51,417 nucleotides of DNA from Pseudomonas fuscovaginae SE-1 (GCF_000364705.1 NZ_AQOH01000127.1:1-51417), one strand, 5' to 3'. Positions 33,808 to 42,767 are shown, counted from the stretch's first letter. Translations and numbers: made by a program. The notes: generated from the sequence alone by a model not told the origin.

Positions 33808-34656
33808 ATGGCCTTCGAAAGCTTTCCCGAACAATTCGACAGCCGTGTCGACGCGATGCTGGAGTGGCTGCAGGACAATGCGTCCTCGCTGTTCGATGGC
33901 ATCAACGCCGGGCTGCAGGGCATGTACCAGGGCCTGTACTGGCTGCTGCAACTGCCACCGTTCTACGTGACGGCGCTGTTGCTGGCCGCCCTCGGCTGGC
34001 GCCTGGCCGGTTTGCGTTTTGCCCTCGGCACGCTGGTGGCCATGCTGTGCTGTGCGTTCATCGGCCTGTGGGCGGAAACCATGAGCACCCTGGCGCTGGT
34101 GGTCGCGGCCACCGTACTGGCGTTGCTCGTCGCCATCCCATTGGGCGTGGTGGCAGGGCTGCTGCCGGCCCTGGACCGGGTGGTGGAGCCGGCCCTGGAC
34201 CTGATCCAGACCCTGCCGCCGTACATCTACCTGCTGCCGGCCATCGCCTTGCTCGGCTACGGCCCGGGCACCGCGCTGATCGCGACGTTCATCGTCGCCT
34301 TCGCCCCGGCGTTTCGCCTCACCGCGCTGGGTATCCGCATGACGCCCACCGCGTTCGTCGAGCTGGGTAACGCCAGTGGTGTGACCCACTGGCAGATGTT
34401 CAGCAAGATCCGCCTGCCGTTCGCCCTGCCGAGCATCATGGCCGGGGTCAACCAGAGTCTGATGATGGCCTTCGGCATGGTGGTGATCGCCGGCATCGTC
34501 GGTTCCGGCGGCCTGGGCCAGGTGATCTACAACGCCATCCGTACCCTGGACATCGCCACCTCGATCAACGCGGCCATCGCCATCGTGATCCTGACCATGG
34601 TGATCGACCGCATGGCCCAGAGCGCCACGCCCAAAGCCCGGGAGAATCGCGAATGA
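33808..34656 (+). CDS. Glycine-betaine/proline-type ABC permease 1
   Basis: 282 residues from ATG 33808; a GTG at 33802 overlapping the ATPase stop is an alternative start. ProW-type membrane protein with 6-7 hydrophobic segments and the ABC coupling-helix (EAA-like) motif ELGNASGVTHWQMFSKIRLPFALPSIMAG. The N-terminal amphipathic extension (FPEQFDSRVDAMLEWLQ) recalls ProW. It overlaps the next permease by 4 bases, so the two subunits likely form a heterodimeric channel. Confidence 0.88.
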   Translation: MAFESFPEQFDSRVDAMLEWLQDNASSLFDGINAGLQGMYQGLYWLLQLPPFYVTALLLAALGWRLAGLRFALGTLVAMLCCAFIGLWAETMSTLALVVAATVLALLVAIPLGVVAGLLPALDRVVEPALDLIQTLPPYIYLLPAIALLGYGPGTALIATFIVAFAPAFRLTALGIRMTPTAFVELGNASGVTHWQMFSKIRLPFALPSIMAGVNQSLMMAFGMVVIAGIVGSGGLGQVIYNAIRTLDIATSINAAIAIVILTMVIDRMAQSATPKARENRE

Positions 34657-35507
34657 ACCTCGCCGACCTGCAGTTTTCTCCAGGGCGCTACATCGCGCCG
34701 CTGGTCGATTGGCTGAACACCAACCTGCACGGCTTCTTCGCGGTCTTGAGCAACCTGATCTCGCTGGTGCTCGGCGCCGTGGAGTCGGTGTTCCTGGCCT
34801 TGCCACCGCTGGCGGTAATCGCCATCGTGTTCATCGGCACGTGGCTGGCCGCGCGCCTGCGCGTGGCGATACTGGCGGCGGTGATGCTCGGCTTCTGCCT
34901 GATCGCCGGCTTGTGGACCGCTTCGATGCAGACCATCGCCCTGGTCTCGGTGTCGGTGCTGCTGTCAGTGAGCATCGCCTTCCCGCTGGGCATCCTGGCC
35001 TCGCGGATCAAGCGGGTCGACGCCATGCTGAGCCCGCTGCTGAACGTGATGCAGACCGTGCCGCCCTGGGTCTACCTGATCCCGGCGGTGATGATCTTCA
35101 GTCTCGGCCGCGTGCCGGCGATCATTGCCACGGTGATCTACGGCATCCCGCCGATGCTGCGCCTGACCACCCTGGCGTTCAACCAGATCCCCAAGCACAT
35201 GCTGGAGCTGGGCAATGCCATGGGCGCCTCGCCGCGCACCATCCTGTTCAAGATCGAAATCCCCCTGGCGATGCCGACGCTGCTGGTCGGTCTGAACCAG
35301 TGCATCCTGCTGTCGCTGGCGATGGTGGTGCTGGCCGGACTGGTCGGCGCCGGTGGCCTGGGCGCCGAAGTGACCCGCGGGCTGACGCGCATGGAAATGG
35401 GCCTGGGCCTGCGGGCGGGGCTGGCGATCGTCGCCGTTGCCTTGCTGCTCGACCGCGTCTCGCGCGGTGCACTGGAACGCAATCAGAAGCCACGCCACGG
35501 GGAATGA
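34653..35507 (+). CDS. Glycine-betaine/proline-type ABC permease 2
   Basis: 284 residues, homologous to the preceding permease. Coupling motif ELGNAMGASPRTILFKIEIPLAMPTLLVG, and MQTVPPWVYLIPAVMIFSLG matches MQT/IQTLPPYIYLLPAIALLG in its partner. ProW-like systems normally use one permease as a homodimer; two distinct permeases are the pattern of a sub-group of quaternary-amine importers. Translationally coupled on both sides. Confidence 0.88.
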   Translation: MNLADLQFSPGRYIAPLVDWLNTNLHGFFAVLSNLISLVLGAVESVFLALPPLAVIAIVFIGTWLAARLRVAILAAVMLGFCLIAGLWTASMQTIALVSVSVLLSVSIAFPLGILASRIKRVDAMLSPLLNVMQTVPPWVYLIPAVMIFSLGRVPAIIATVIYGIPPMLRLTTLAFNQIPKHMLELGNAMGASPRTILFKIEIPLAMPTLLVGLNQCILLSLAMVVLAGLVGAGGLGAEVTRGLTRMEMGLGLRAGLAIVAVALLLDRVSRGALERNQKPRHGE

Positions 35508-35512
35508 TCGCC

Positions 35513-36511
35513 ATGAAGCACAGCTATTTCTGCATCGACGCGCACACCTGCGGCAACCCGGTACGCCTGGTGGCCGGTGGCGCGCCGATGCTGCCGCACC
35601 TGCCCATCGCCGAGCGTCGCGAACTGTTCGTCGAGCACCATGACCGGGTCCGCCAGGCGCTGATGTTCGAGCCGCGCGGCCATGACGTGATGTCCGGTGC
35701 CATTCTTTACCCGCCGTATCGCGACGACTGCGACGTGGCGGTGCTGTTCATCGAGGTCAGCGGCTGCCTGCCGATGTGCGGCGCCGGGACCATCGGCCTG
35801 GTCACCAGCGCCCTGCAGGAGGGGCTGGTGACGCCACGGGTGCCGGGCAAGCTGGCGCTGGAGACGCCGGCCGGCCGGGTCGATGTCGAGTACCGCATGG
35901 AGGACGGCCGGGTCAGTAGCGTGAAGATGCTCAACGTCACCAGCTACCTGCATGCCACCGACGTGGCGGTGGAGATCGAGGGCGTCGGGCGCCTTACCGT
36001 GGACATCGCCTACGGTGGCAACTACTACGCCGTCGTCGAGCCTCAGCAGAACTGGCCGGGGCTGGAAGGCGCCAAGGCCTCCACGCTGATTGCCGTGAGC
36101 CAGAAGCTGCGCAGCGCACTGGCCTCGGTGATCGATCCGGTGCATCCGCTCGATGAGCGCATCCGTGGCGTGCACCACGTGATCTGGTGCGACCAGCCGG
36201 ACAACCCGCAGATCGACGGGCGCTGCGCGGTGTTCTATGGCGAACAGGCCATCGACCGCTCCCCGGGCGGCACCGGCACCAGTGCCCGCATGGCACAACT
36301 TCACGGCCGTGGCCGGCTCGCGGTGGGCCAGGATTTCCGCCACCAGAGCCTGATCGGCACCACCTTCACCGGACGGGTCGAGTCACAGACCACGCTGGGT
36401 GCCCATGCCGCTATCCAGCCCAGCGTAACGGGTTGGGCCAGGGTCATCGGATACAACACCCTCATCGTCGATGACGAGGATCCGTTGGCCCATGGCTTTC
36501 AGATCACTTGA
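35513..36511 (+). CDS. Proline-racemase-superfamily protein with a Cys-to-Gly change at the second catalytic site
   Basis: 332 residues from ATG 35513 (GGGGA 9 bases upstream); an ATG at 35504 overlapping the permease stop is possible. The N-terminal IDAHTCGNPVRLV and the first catalytic Cys, C89 in PMCGAGTIG, are normal for proline racemase/hydroxyproline 2-epimerase. The second site, usually DRSPCGTGTSA (or Thr in 3-hydroxyproline dehydratases), reads DRSPGGTGTSA with Gly252 (codon GGC at 36266-36268, one base from TGC). A two-base epimerisation needs both thiols, so plain racemase activity is doubtful. It follows the permeases without a gap and should act on the imported compound. Confidence 0.83.
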   Translation: MKHSYFCIDAHTCGNPVRLVAGGAPMLPHLPIAERRELFVEHHDRVRQALMFEPRGHDVMSGAILYPPYRDDCDVAVLFIEVSGCLPMCGAGTIGLVTSALQEGLVTPRVPGKLALETPAGRVDVEYRMEDGRVSSVKMLNVTSYLHATDVAVEIEGVGRLTVDIAYGGNYYAVVEPQQNWPGLEGAKASTLIAVSQKLRSALASVIDPVHPLDERIRGVHHVIWCDQPDNPQIDGRCAVFYGEQAIDRSPGGTGTSARMAQLHGRGRLAVGQDFRHQSLIGTTFTGRVESQTTLGAHAAIQPSVTGWARVIGYNTLIVDDEDPLAHGFQIT

Positions 36512-36523
36512 TATGAGCAATAA

Positions 36524-37537
36524 ATGGTAGATAGAAGAGTGTTCAGCGGTGGTCTTCAGGTCAAAAACTATCGCTATCTGCAAAAGAAGGACGAGTCATC
36601 CCCGGCAGGGCAGGCCGGCGTGGGGTTCATCTTGATGGAGCATTTCTCGATGCCGGCATTCACCCAGGCCCTCGATACCCTCGTGACTGCCAACCTCTTG
36701 CAGCCTTCGCTGTTCGCCACGCGGACCGTGACGCTCAATGGACAGGACGTGGTCAGTGACCTGGGTATCGTCATTCGACCCGACACCGACCTCGCCAGTT
36801 GCAGCCCGGACGACTTCGATCTGCTGGTGGTCTGCGGCGGCCTGCGCACGCTCCTGCACGAACAGCCGGAACTGCGCGCGTTCCTGAAGAAAGCGGCGCA
36901 GAAGGGCGTTGCCCTGGGCGGACTGTGGAACGGCGCCTGGTTTCTCGGCCAGGCCAACCTGCTCGACGGCTACCGCTGCGCGATCCATCCCGAACACCGG
37001 CCGGCGCTGGCCGAAGCGTCGCGCGAGAGCCAGGTCACCTGCGAAAGCTATATGGTCGACCGCGATCGCTATACCGCTGCCAGCCCGACCGGGGCGTTCT
37101 ACATGGTGCTCGAATGGATCGGCAAGATGCACAACGGCGCGCTGGTCGACGGCATCATCGACATCCTGGCCTTCGAAGCCTCGCGCTATCGCCGGGTCAA
37201 TCCCACGTTGCAGGTGAAGATGGCCGAGCCGCTGCGCGAAGTGGTCAAGCTCATGGAATCGAACCTGGAGGAACCGCTGGACCTGAGGCAGTTGTCGAGC
37301 TACGTCAACCGCTCCCGGCGGCAGATCGAACGGCTGTTCAAGGAGCAACTGGACACCACGCCACGCCGTTACTACCTCGAACTGCGGGTGACCGAAGGCC
37401 GTCGGCTGCTGCAGCACTCGGGGCTGACCATCGTGCAGGTCGCCGTGGCCTGCGGTTTCGTGTCGCCCAGCCATTTCAGCAAGTGCTACACCGCCTATTT
37501 CGGCTACCCACCTTCGCGGGAAAAACGCTTCGAGTAA
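36524..37537 (+). CDS. GlxA-type AraC-family regulator (DJ-1/PfpI + helix-turn-helix)
   Basis: 337 residues. The N-terminal DJ-1/PfpI-like domain contains VGFILMEHFSMPAFTQALDTLVTANLL and LLVVCGGLRTLL...ALGGLWNGAWFLGQANLL; the usual nucleophile position is not a clear Cys. The C-terminal AraC domain has two helix-turn-helices: DLRQLSSYVNRSRRQIERLFKEQL and IVQVAVACGFVSPSHFSKCYTAYFG. Relatives (GbdR, CdhR, SouR) activate betaine, carnitine and sarcosine catabolism, which fits the linked betaine-type importer. It is 12 bases after the racemase gene, in the same operon. Confidence 0.87.
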   Translation: MVDRRVFSGGLQVKNYRYLQKKDESSPAGQAGVGFILMEHFSMPAFTQALDTLVTANLLQPSLFATRTVTLNGQDVVSDLGIVIRPDTDLASCSPDDFDLLVVCGGLRTLLHEQPELRAFLKKAAQKGVALGGLWNGAWFLGQANLLDGYRCAIHPEHRPALAEASRESQVTCESYMVDRDRYTAASPTGAFYMVLEWIGKMHNGALVDGIIDILAFEASRYRRVNPTLQVKMAEPLREVVKLMESNLEEPLDLRQLSSYVNRSRRQIERLFKEQLDTTPRRYYLELRVTEGRRLLQHSGLTIVQVAVACGFVSPSHFSKCYTAYFGYPPSREKRFE

Positions 37538-37591
37538 ACCGCCGCCGGCTGCCCTGGGCCCCGGCCCTCCTTACGTTCTGGAACGACCACA

Positions 37592-39535
37592 ATGAAAATC
37601 AGAGACAAATTGACGTGCGTGTTTGCAGGGATCGCCGGTGTACCGCTGCTGCTGGTGGCGGCCGTGGTGGTGGTCAACCTGCGCGAGGAGGCCCGGGACG
37701 GCTTCGTCGACAGCAGCACCCGTGAGATCCGGCAGATCGACAACGGCATGCAGCAGTTCTTCGACGGCATTGCCCGGAACGTCCAGTACCTGTCCCAGGA
37801 CCCGCGCCTGGCGTCGCTCAGCGGGCTCAAGCGCTACATGGCCGCTGACGCCGCGACCGTCGCGCCGCCGGCGATCGCCAAGACCACCCTGGATATCTTC
37901 GACATCTTTGCCAAGGCGCACCCGAACACGGCCTATGTGTCTCTGGCCACGGATGACGGCGGTTACGTCGCCTGGCCGGATGTGCCGGACCTGGCCGGCT
38001 ACGACCCGCGCACGCGGCCCTGGTACCGCCTGGCGATGGCGGCCCCGGGGACCATCGTCCGTACGCCGGCCTACTACTGGGCGGCCAGCGATTCGGTGCT
38101 GATCTGCACCATGCGCACCCTCAACGACGCCCAGGGCAACCCTCGCGGCGTGGTGGGCCTGGACGTTTCGCTCAAGCAACTGACCGAGCTGGTGCGCAAG
38201 ATCAAGCTGGGACAGAGCGGTTACCTGATGCTGACCGAAGCCGACGGCAACGTGCTGGTCGATGCCGCCGATCCGGCGCATTCGTTCAAGCGTCTCGCCG
38301 ACCTGGGCAATGACTACGCGCCGTTGGCGGCATTGCGTGAAGGCTCGACGCAGGTGACGCTCAAGGGCGTGACCTACATGGCCAACGTCTACACCTCCAA
38401 GGCCCTGGGCTGGCACCTGATCGGGCTGATCGAGAAGCGGGAGGTGATGGCCAAGGCCGATCGCCTGAGCTGGATCATTCTCTGGGCCGCGGTGGCGATG
38501 GCGGTGCTGTTCGCCCTGGTCGGCGCGCGGTTTGCCGGGATCATCCTCCGGCCGATCCGGGGTGTGGCCAGCGGCTTGCAGGACATCGCCCAGGGCGAGG
38601 GTGACCTGACCCGCAACCTGGCGGTGCGCGGCAATGACGAGACGGCGGTGTTGGCTGGCTGGTTCAATGAGTTCCTCGGCGCCATCGCGCAACTGGTGCG
38701 CAACATCGGCCATACCTCGGGCCGGCTGCAGCACACCAGTGGCGACAGTCGCAAGGTCGCCCATGCGGTGAACGATGCCGCGTTGCGCCAGCGCGAAGCG
38801 GTCGAGCTGGTCAGCACCGCGTTCAACGAGATGGTCGCCACCGCCAACGAGGTGGCCCGTTCCTGCACCGAGGCGGCGGCTTCGGCCGATGCCGGCCAGC
38901 GCGATGTACAGAGCGGGCAGCGGCAGATCGACGAGGCCACCGACAACGTCGGGCAGCTGTCGAGCAACCTGGAGCAGGCCACCGAGGCGATGCAGGCGCT
39001 GGAAGCGGACAGCCGCAACATCAACGGCATCCTCGACACCATCCGTTCGATTGCCGAGCAGACCAACCTGCTGGCCCTCAACGCGGCCATCGAGGCGGCC
39101 CGCGCCGGCGACCAGGGGCGTGGCTTTGCCGTGGTGGCCGACGAGGTCCGGGCGCTGGCGCGGCGCACCGCCGACAGCACCGGCGAGATCGACGGCCTGC
39201 TGGGCAACCTGGTGCGGGGTACCGAGAACGTCACCCGGCAAATGCAGGCCAGCGTCGGCATGTCGCGCCAGAGCGTCGACCGTATCCAGCAGGCACGGGA
39301 AAGCTTCAACAAGATCCGTGATCAGGTGGACAACATCCGCGACCAGAACAGCCAGATCGCCACCGCCGCCGAAGAACAGCACCAGGTGGCCGAGGACATC
39401 AACCGGCACATCACGCAGATCCATACCGATGCGCGCGAGGTCGAGGACCTGGCCCGCGCCGCCCGCAACGATGCCGAGCAACTGGCGGATATTTCCAGCG
39501 AACTCAATACGCTGGTGGGAAGGTTCAAGTACTGA
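37592..39535 (+). CDS. Methyl-accepting chemotaxis protein with a dCache sensor
   Basis: 647 residues. TM1 at about 9-30, a periplasmic double-Cache domain at about 31-285 with the ligand-contact segment [12 protein letters not shown] and the distal GLDVSL, TM2 at about 290-312, HAMP, then a coiled signalling region with the hairpin tip [19 protein letters not shown]. The R..WY pattern resembles amino-acid and amine-binding dCache domains, but the Asp two residues after WY in classical amino-acid sensors is absent. Position next to the betaine-type importer suggests taxis toward the same compound. Confidence 0.9.
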   Translation: MKIRDKLTCVFAGIAGVPLLLVAAVVVVNLREEARDGFVDSSTREIRQIDNGMQQFFDGIARNVQYLSQDPRLASLSGLKRYMAADAATVAPPAIAKTTLDIFDIFAKAHPNTAYVSLATDDGGYVAWPDVPDLAGYDPRTRPWYRLAMAAPGTIVRTPAYYWAASDSVLICTMRTLNDAQGNPRGVVGLDVSLKQLTELVRKIKLGQSGYLMLTEADGNVLVDAADPAHSFKRLADLGNDYAPLAALREGSTQVTLKGVTYMANVYTSKALGWHLIGLIEKREVMAKADRLSWIILWAAVAMAVLFALVGARFAGIILRPIRGVASGLQDIAQGEGDLTRNLAVRGNDETAVLAGWFNEFLGAIAQLVRNIGHTSGRLQHTSGDSRKVAHAVNDAALRQREAVELVSTAFNEMVATANEVARSCTEAAASADAGQRDVQSGQRQIDEATDNVGQLSSNLEQATEAMQALEADSRNINGILDTIRSIAEQTNLLALNAAIEAARAGDQGRGFAVVADEVRALARRTADSTGEIDGLLGNLVRGTENVTRQMQASVGMSRQSVDRIQQARESFNKIRDQVDNIRDQNSQIATAAEEQHQVAEDINRHITQIHTDAREVEDLARAARNDAEQLADISSELNTLVGRFKY

Positions 39536-39545
39536 GGTCAAGCCG

Positions 39546-39590
39546 ACCGCTGTTGGTCATGTGAGAGTGTTTCCGACAGCGGTTTTTGTT
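39546..39590 (+). terminator. Rho-independent terminator after the chemoreceptor gene
   Basis: 8-bp stem ACCGCTGT (39546-39553) with ACAGCGGT (39576-39583), 22-nt loop, then TTTTGTT. The long loop lowers certainty. Confidence 0.6.
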
Positions 39591-39679
39591 GTAAGGCGAC
39601 AGGGCCAGACTTTGCGGATGTTTATGGCGTTCCACCAAGGGGCGCTGTAACATCCGCCTTTTTTGGAAGCCCTGACGTT

Positions 39680-41044
39680 ATGGACGCCTTCGCAGGACGG
39701 GTGGCTAAAAAGCCCTGCCTGAGTATTTTTCTACTCGCGCTTATTGTCTTCATGGGCTTGCAGTACAAGCCAGCCATTCTCAATTATACCACCCGTTTCG
39801 TCGATTTCGCCGAGTACATGCTGTATCACGGCGTGACGCTGTTTCCGATTGCCGACGACTTGAAGCCTTATCCCGACTATACGGTCGCCAATACGGTGTT
39901 GATGTATCTGGTGTCCTTGCCTTTTGGTCGGGTTTCGGTTCTTTCGATGGGTTTGCCTTATTGCATAACCGCGTCGTTGATAGTGGTGTTCATCTATAAA
40001 CTGGGGGCACTGCACGAGCGGAAGTGGGGCCTGCATGGTGCACTGTTCTCGCTGTTGACCTGGTCATTCCTCGATAGCGTCAACTCACTGGCCCTGGATG
40101 TCTATCCCGCGCTCTTTACGGTGATCTGCTTTTACCTGGTGTATCGCGCGGACATGAAGCAGGACCGTTCGCGCCAGCCGCTGGTGTACCTCGCGCTGGC
40201 GCTGGGCTTTGCGTTTCGCGGGCCTATCGGCCTGATCGGGCCATCGATCGTCGTCGGTTGCTACTACTTGCTGAGCCGTCAGTGGCGCGCACTGATCGTC
40301 TTCTCGCTGCTGTCCGGGCTGATTTTCGCCGCCGGGGTCGCGCTGCTGTCCTGGGCGGCCTATGTGCAGGGCGGCATGGATTTTCTGCGGGAAGTCTTGA
40401 TGATGCAGGGGCTGGATCGTTTTGCCAGCGACCATGCACCCCGTTACTACTTCTACTTCACCGGTGGTCTGTTGACCTATGGCATCACGGTGTTCTTCGC
40501 CTTGCAGGTCATTGCACGTCGATACAAACAATTCTTCCGTGCGCCGCAAAAGACGGACATCGCCCTGTTGTTCCATCTCTCGGCCTGGTTTATTGGCCTG
40601 ATCGTATTCTTTACCTTTCCAAACTCTAAAAAGGCCCGCTATATCCTGTCGATCACCCCGGCGATATCCTTGTTGGCGGCGTATATATTCGTCGATAAAA
40701 GCGGCCTGTTCGAAGGTGCGAAGAACGGGTTTCTGCGTTTCTGTCTCAGGCTGCCGTTGATTGGCCTGGGGCTGGTCGCGTTTGTCTTCATCTATAACTT
40801 CTTCACGGCACATCCCTTGTTGCCGAACTATGTGGGAGTGCTCGCCAGTCTGATGTTGTTGGTTATCGCTCGTCATATGATTGGAAAAAATTGTGCTGAT
40901 CACCGTCATCGTGAACTGATCATTCTTTTATTCGGTGTCACGACTTTCCTGGCGCTGGACGCATTCTTCTTCAATTCCATCACCTATCACCTGGAGTTGG
41001 CGAACGAGCCGACGCCAAAGTTCCTGCCGTACTGGTTCTGGTGA
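39680..41044 (+). CDS. Multi-pass membrane glycosyltransferase-like protein (GT39/ArnT-type)
   Basis: 454 residues with about 10-12 hydrophobic segments. The acidic first periplasmic loop (TTRFVDFAEYMLYHG) and FLDSVNSLALDVYPALF recall lipid-linked sugar transferases of the GT39/ArnT fold, which use an Asp/Glu pair in that loop. The C-terminal periplasmic domain of ArnT is largely absent and the protein stops at FLPYWFW. The first 350 bases use more A/T-ending codons than the neighbours, hinting at transfer. No LPS or cell-wall cluster is near. The family call is tentative. Confidence 0.6.
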   Translation: MDAFAGRVAKKPCLSIFLLALIVFMGLQYKPAILNYTTRFVDFAEYMLYHGVTLFPIADDLKPYPDYTVANTVLMYLVSLPFGRVSVLSMGLPYCITASLIVVFIYKLGALHERKWGLHGALFSLLTWSFLDSVNSLALDVYPALFTVICFYLVYRADMKQDRSRQPLVYLALALGFAFRGPIGLIGPSIVVGCYYLLSRQWRALIVFSLLSGLIFAAGVALLSWAAYVQGGMDFLREVLMMQGLDRFASDHAPRYYFYFTGGLLTYGITVFFALQVIARRYKQFFRAPQKTDIALLFHLSAWFIGLIVFFTFPNSKKARYILSITPAISLLAAYIFVDKSGLFEGAKNGFLRFCLRLPLIGLGLVAFVFIYNFFTAHPLLPNYVGVLASLMLLVIARHMIGKNCADHRHRELIILLFGVTTFLALDAFFFNSITYHLELANEPTPKFLPYWFW

Positions 41045-41248
41045 GGACGCTGTGGGGGGGAGATTCCGGATCGTGACAGTGGGGGGGGCACGCAAAGGTA
41101 GGCATGGCAGCAGCCGTAGCCTGTTCGATCGGGCGCCACGACGAGGTCGGGCACCGTCGAGGTGGGCAAAAATGAGGCAATTATCCTGATCCGCACTACA
41201 TTGATTGCAGACAGACGAATAGTTGAGCGCCACCGGCCGGAGCCACCC

Positions 41249-41515
41249 ATGACGATGATCGACTCGGAACTCTTGACGCCCTACCTGGCGGCCAGGGACA
41301 GCGCCCGCGCAGCCTGGCGGCTGACCGTGGCCTCCCTGAGCAAGACGCCCCCGCAAGCACTGGAGGAGGGTTTCAAGGCGGTCAAGATCGCCGAGCGTTC
41401 CTACTTCCGTTGTTGTGAAGACCTGTGTGACGTGGTGCGCAGTGAGATCGACCGGGCAGAGGAGGTGGCTGCCCGGGAGGCTTCGCACAATGGCGTCGCG
41501 CAGGACAGCGTGTAG
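41249..41515 (+). CDS. Small hypothetical protein
   Basis: 88 residues from ATG 41249, chosen because CGGAG stands 6 bases upstream; the frame is open for 29 earlier codons without such a site. The protein is highly helical and charged (LTPYLAARDSARAAWRLTVASLSK, FKAVKIAERSYFRCCEDLCDVVRSEIDRAEE), with a CC pair and no signal peptide. I do not recognise a family. It stands alone between the glycosyltransferase-like gene and a convergent lipoprotein gene. Confidence 0.65.
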   Translation: MTMIDSELLTPYLAARDSARAAWRLTVASLSKTPPQALEEGFKAVKIAERSYFRCCEDLCDVVRSEIDRAEEVAAREASHNGVAQDSV

Positions 41516-41558
41516 CCGGCAGGTCACGGATGCTCTCTTGCCAGTTCATTATCCTCTA

Positions 41559-41768
41559 TCAGTACTGCCAATGCCCCGGCACCCAGATCCACTGGCCATG
41601 GCCCCAGCGGTAGTGGCCGGCCACCCAGTGGTAGCCGGGGGCGGGGGCCACGGGGACGACTTCGACGAGCGGTGGCGGGCGACGTGGATGAATCGGCTCG
41701 ACGACGCAACCGGTCAGGGCGGTCGCCATCAGGGCGGCGGCGAGAGTGGCCTTGAGTATTCGGGACAT
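41559..41768 (-). CDS. Small YXWGXW-repeat lipoprotein
   Basis: 69 residues from ATG 41768. Signal peptide with lipobox LTGC (Cys21), a Pro-rich linker, then Trp-rich repeats GYHWVAGHYRWGHGQWIWVPGHWQY of the YXWGXW type. A lipid-anchored periplasmic or outer-membrane protein of unknown role. It lies downstream of the sigma/anti-sigma/sensor operon on the same strand (gap about 90 bases), and a longer member of the family lies upstream of that operon, so both could belong to its regulon. Confidence 0.8.
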   Translation of the reverse strand: MSRILKATLAAALMATALTGCVVEPIHPRRPPPLVEVVPVAPAPGYHWVAGHYRWGHGQWIWVPGHWQY

Positions 41769-41859
41769 GGCATGGATTCCTGAGTGACGATGGGGCCGGC
41801 GCCTGGCTGGCGGGCTTGTGTCTGTTAAACGCCGTGGCCCGCCAGATCCGTCGCTGTCG

Positions 41860-42333
41860 TCACTCCTTTCTGGCGATTTTCGCCTTGCCCTGTCCACGCG
41901 GGTACAAGGCCTTGCCCAGTTCCTGGCGTTCATCCTGCGGCAGGCTGCTGGCGAAGTCCGCCAGGGTGTTGTCGACCAGTACCCGAAGCGAGTTGTCCGC
42001 CTCACGGGCACGACTGAGGTCGGCCAGCAGCGCGTTGCGGTCGAGGGTCGGCGCCTCCAGTTGTCGAATCACGTCCAGGCGTGCTTCACGTCCGGCCATG
42101 ACCAGCGGCTGGCTGTTGGCCTGGTTCTGCCTGAGCAACTGGCGCAATTGCTTGCGTCGGGGCTCGGGCAACTGCTGCAACGCCAGGCGCAAACCATGCT
42201 GGTTGATCGCGACCTGTGCGGGCTTGGCGTTGGCCAGCCAGTGATACAGGCCGCCGGCGACGCCGCCGACCAGGAACACGTTGAGCAGCAATGACACGAC
42301 CAGCAGCGGTTTCAGGTACTTGGGTGGGGTCAT
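41860..42333 (-). CDS. Periplasmic heavy-metal-sensor-family protein (CnrX/Spy-like)
   Basis: 157 residues. One N-terminal membrane anchor (LLVVSLLLNVFLVGGVAGGLYHW), then a helical periplasmic domain: LPEPRRKQLRQLLRQNQANSQP and ALLADLSRAREADNSLRVLVDNTLADFASSLPQDER, the pattern of the 'heavy-metal resistance'/CpxP-Spy fold. It overlaps the preceding gene by 4 bases. In CnrYXH-type systems such a protein releases an anti-sigma factor upon signal. Few His/Cys/Met residues are seen, so the signal may be envelope stress and not metal. Confidence 0.78.
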   Translation of the reverse strand: MTPPKYLKPLLVVSLLLNVFLVGGVAGGLYHWLANAKPAQVAINQHGLRLALQQLPEPRRKQLRQLLRQNQANSQPLVMAGREARLDVIRQLEAPTLDRNALLADLSRAREADNSLRVLVDNTLADFASSLPQDERQELGKALYPRGQGKAKIARKE

Positions 42334-42767
42334 TGCTCGCTTTCCTCGGCGTTGACGGTGAAGACGATGTCGGCATCGCCGTGATCGAAGACGCTGGGCA
42401 GCACTTCGGCTGAGTGCAGGGGCAACGGCAGGCTCAGCGAGGCCACCAGGATGCCGGCGGCGATGCCGGCCACGCCGATCCCGACAATACCGGCAGGCGA
42501 CAACCAGCCGGCATAGCGCTGCCAGAACGACGGTGGGCGGGCCGTGTTGGCCGAGAGACGGATCTGTCGGACCAGTGCCGGGTCCGGCGCCGGCAGCCGG
42601 TAGCCGTCCAGCAGGCCATCGAGCGCGCGCGCCTGATCCAGGGCGGCGAGGGCGCCGCGGTCGCGCTGTTCGAGCAATACCTCGGCGCCGGCCCGCTCGG
42701 TGGCCGGCCAGCGTCGCAGGTCCGCGCCATAGGCCTCGGCCAGTTGGGCAAATCGTTCGGGCGTCAT
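42330..42767 (-). CDS. Putative transmembrane anti-sigma factor
   Basis: 145 residues: a soluble acidic N-terminal half (MTPERFAQLAEAYGADLRRWP, LDQARALDGLLDGYRLPAPD), one membrane segment at about 90-110 (GIVGIGVAGIAAGILVASLSL), and a short periplasmic tail. Gene order sigma factor, this protein, periplasmic sensor, each overlapping by 4 bases, and the single-TM topology support an anti-sigma role. It lacks a recognisable zinc-binding HxxxCxxC motif. Confidence 0.7.
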   Translation of the reverse strand: MTPERFAQLAEAYGADLRRWPATERAGAEVLLEQRDRGALAALDQARALDGLLDGYRLPAPDPALVRQIRLSANTARPPSFWQRYAGWLSPAGIVGIGVAGIAAGILVASLSLPLPLHSAEVLPSVFDHGDADIVFTVNAEESEQ

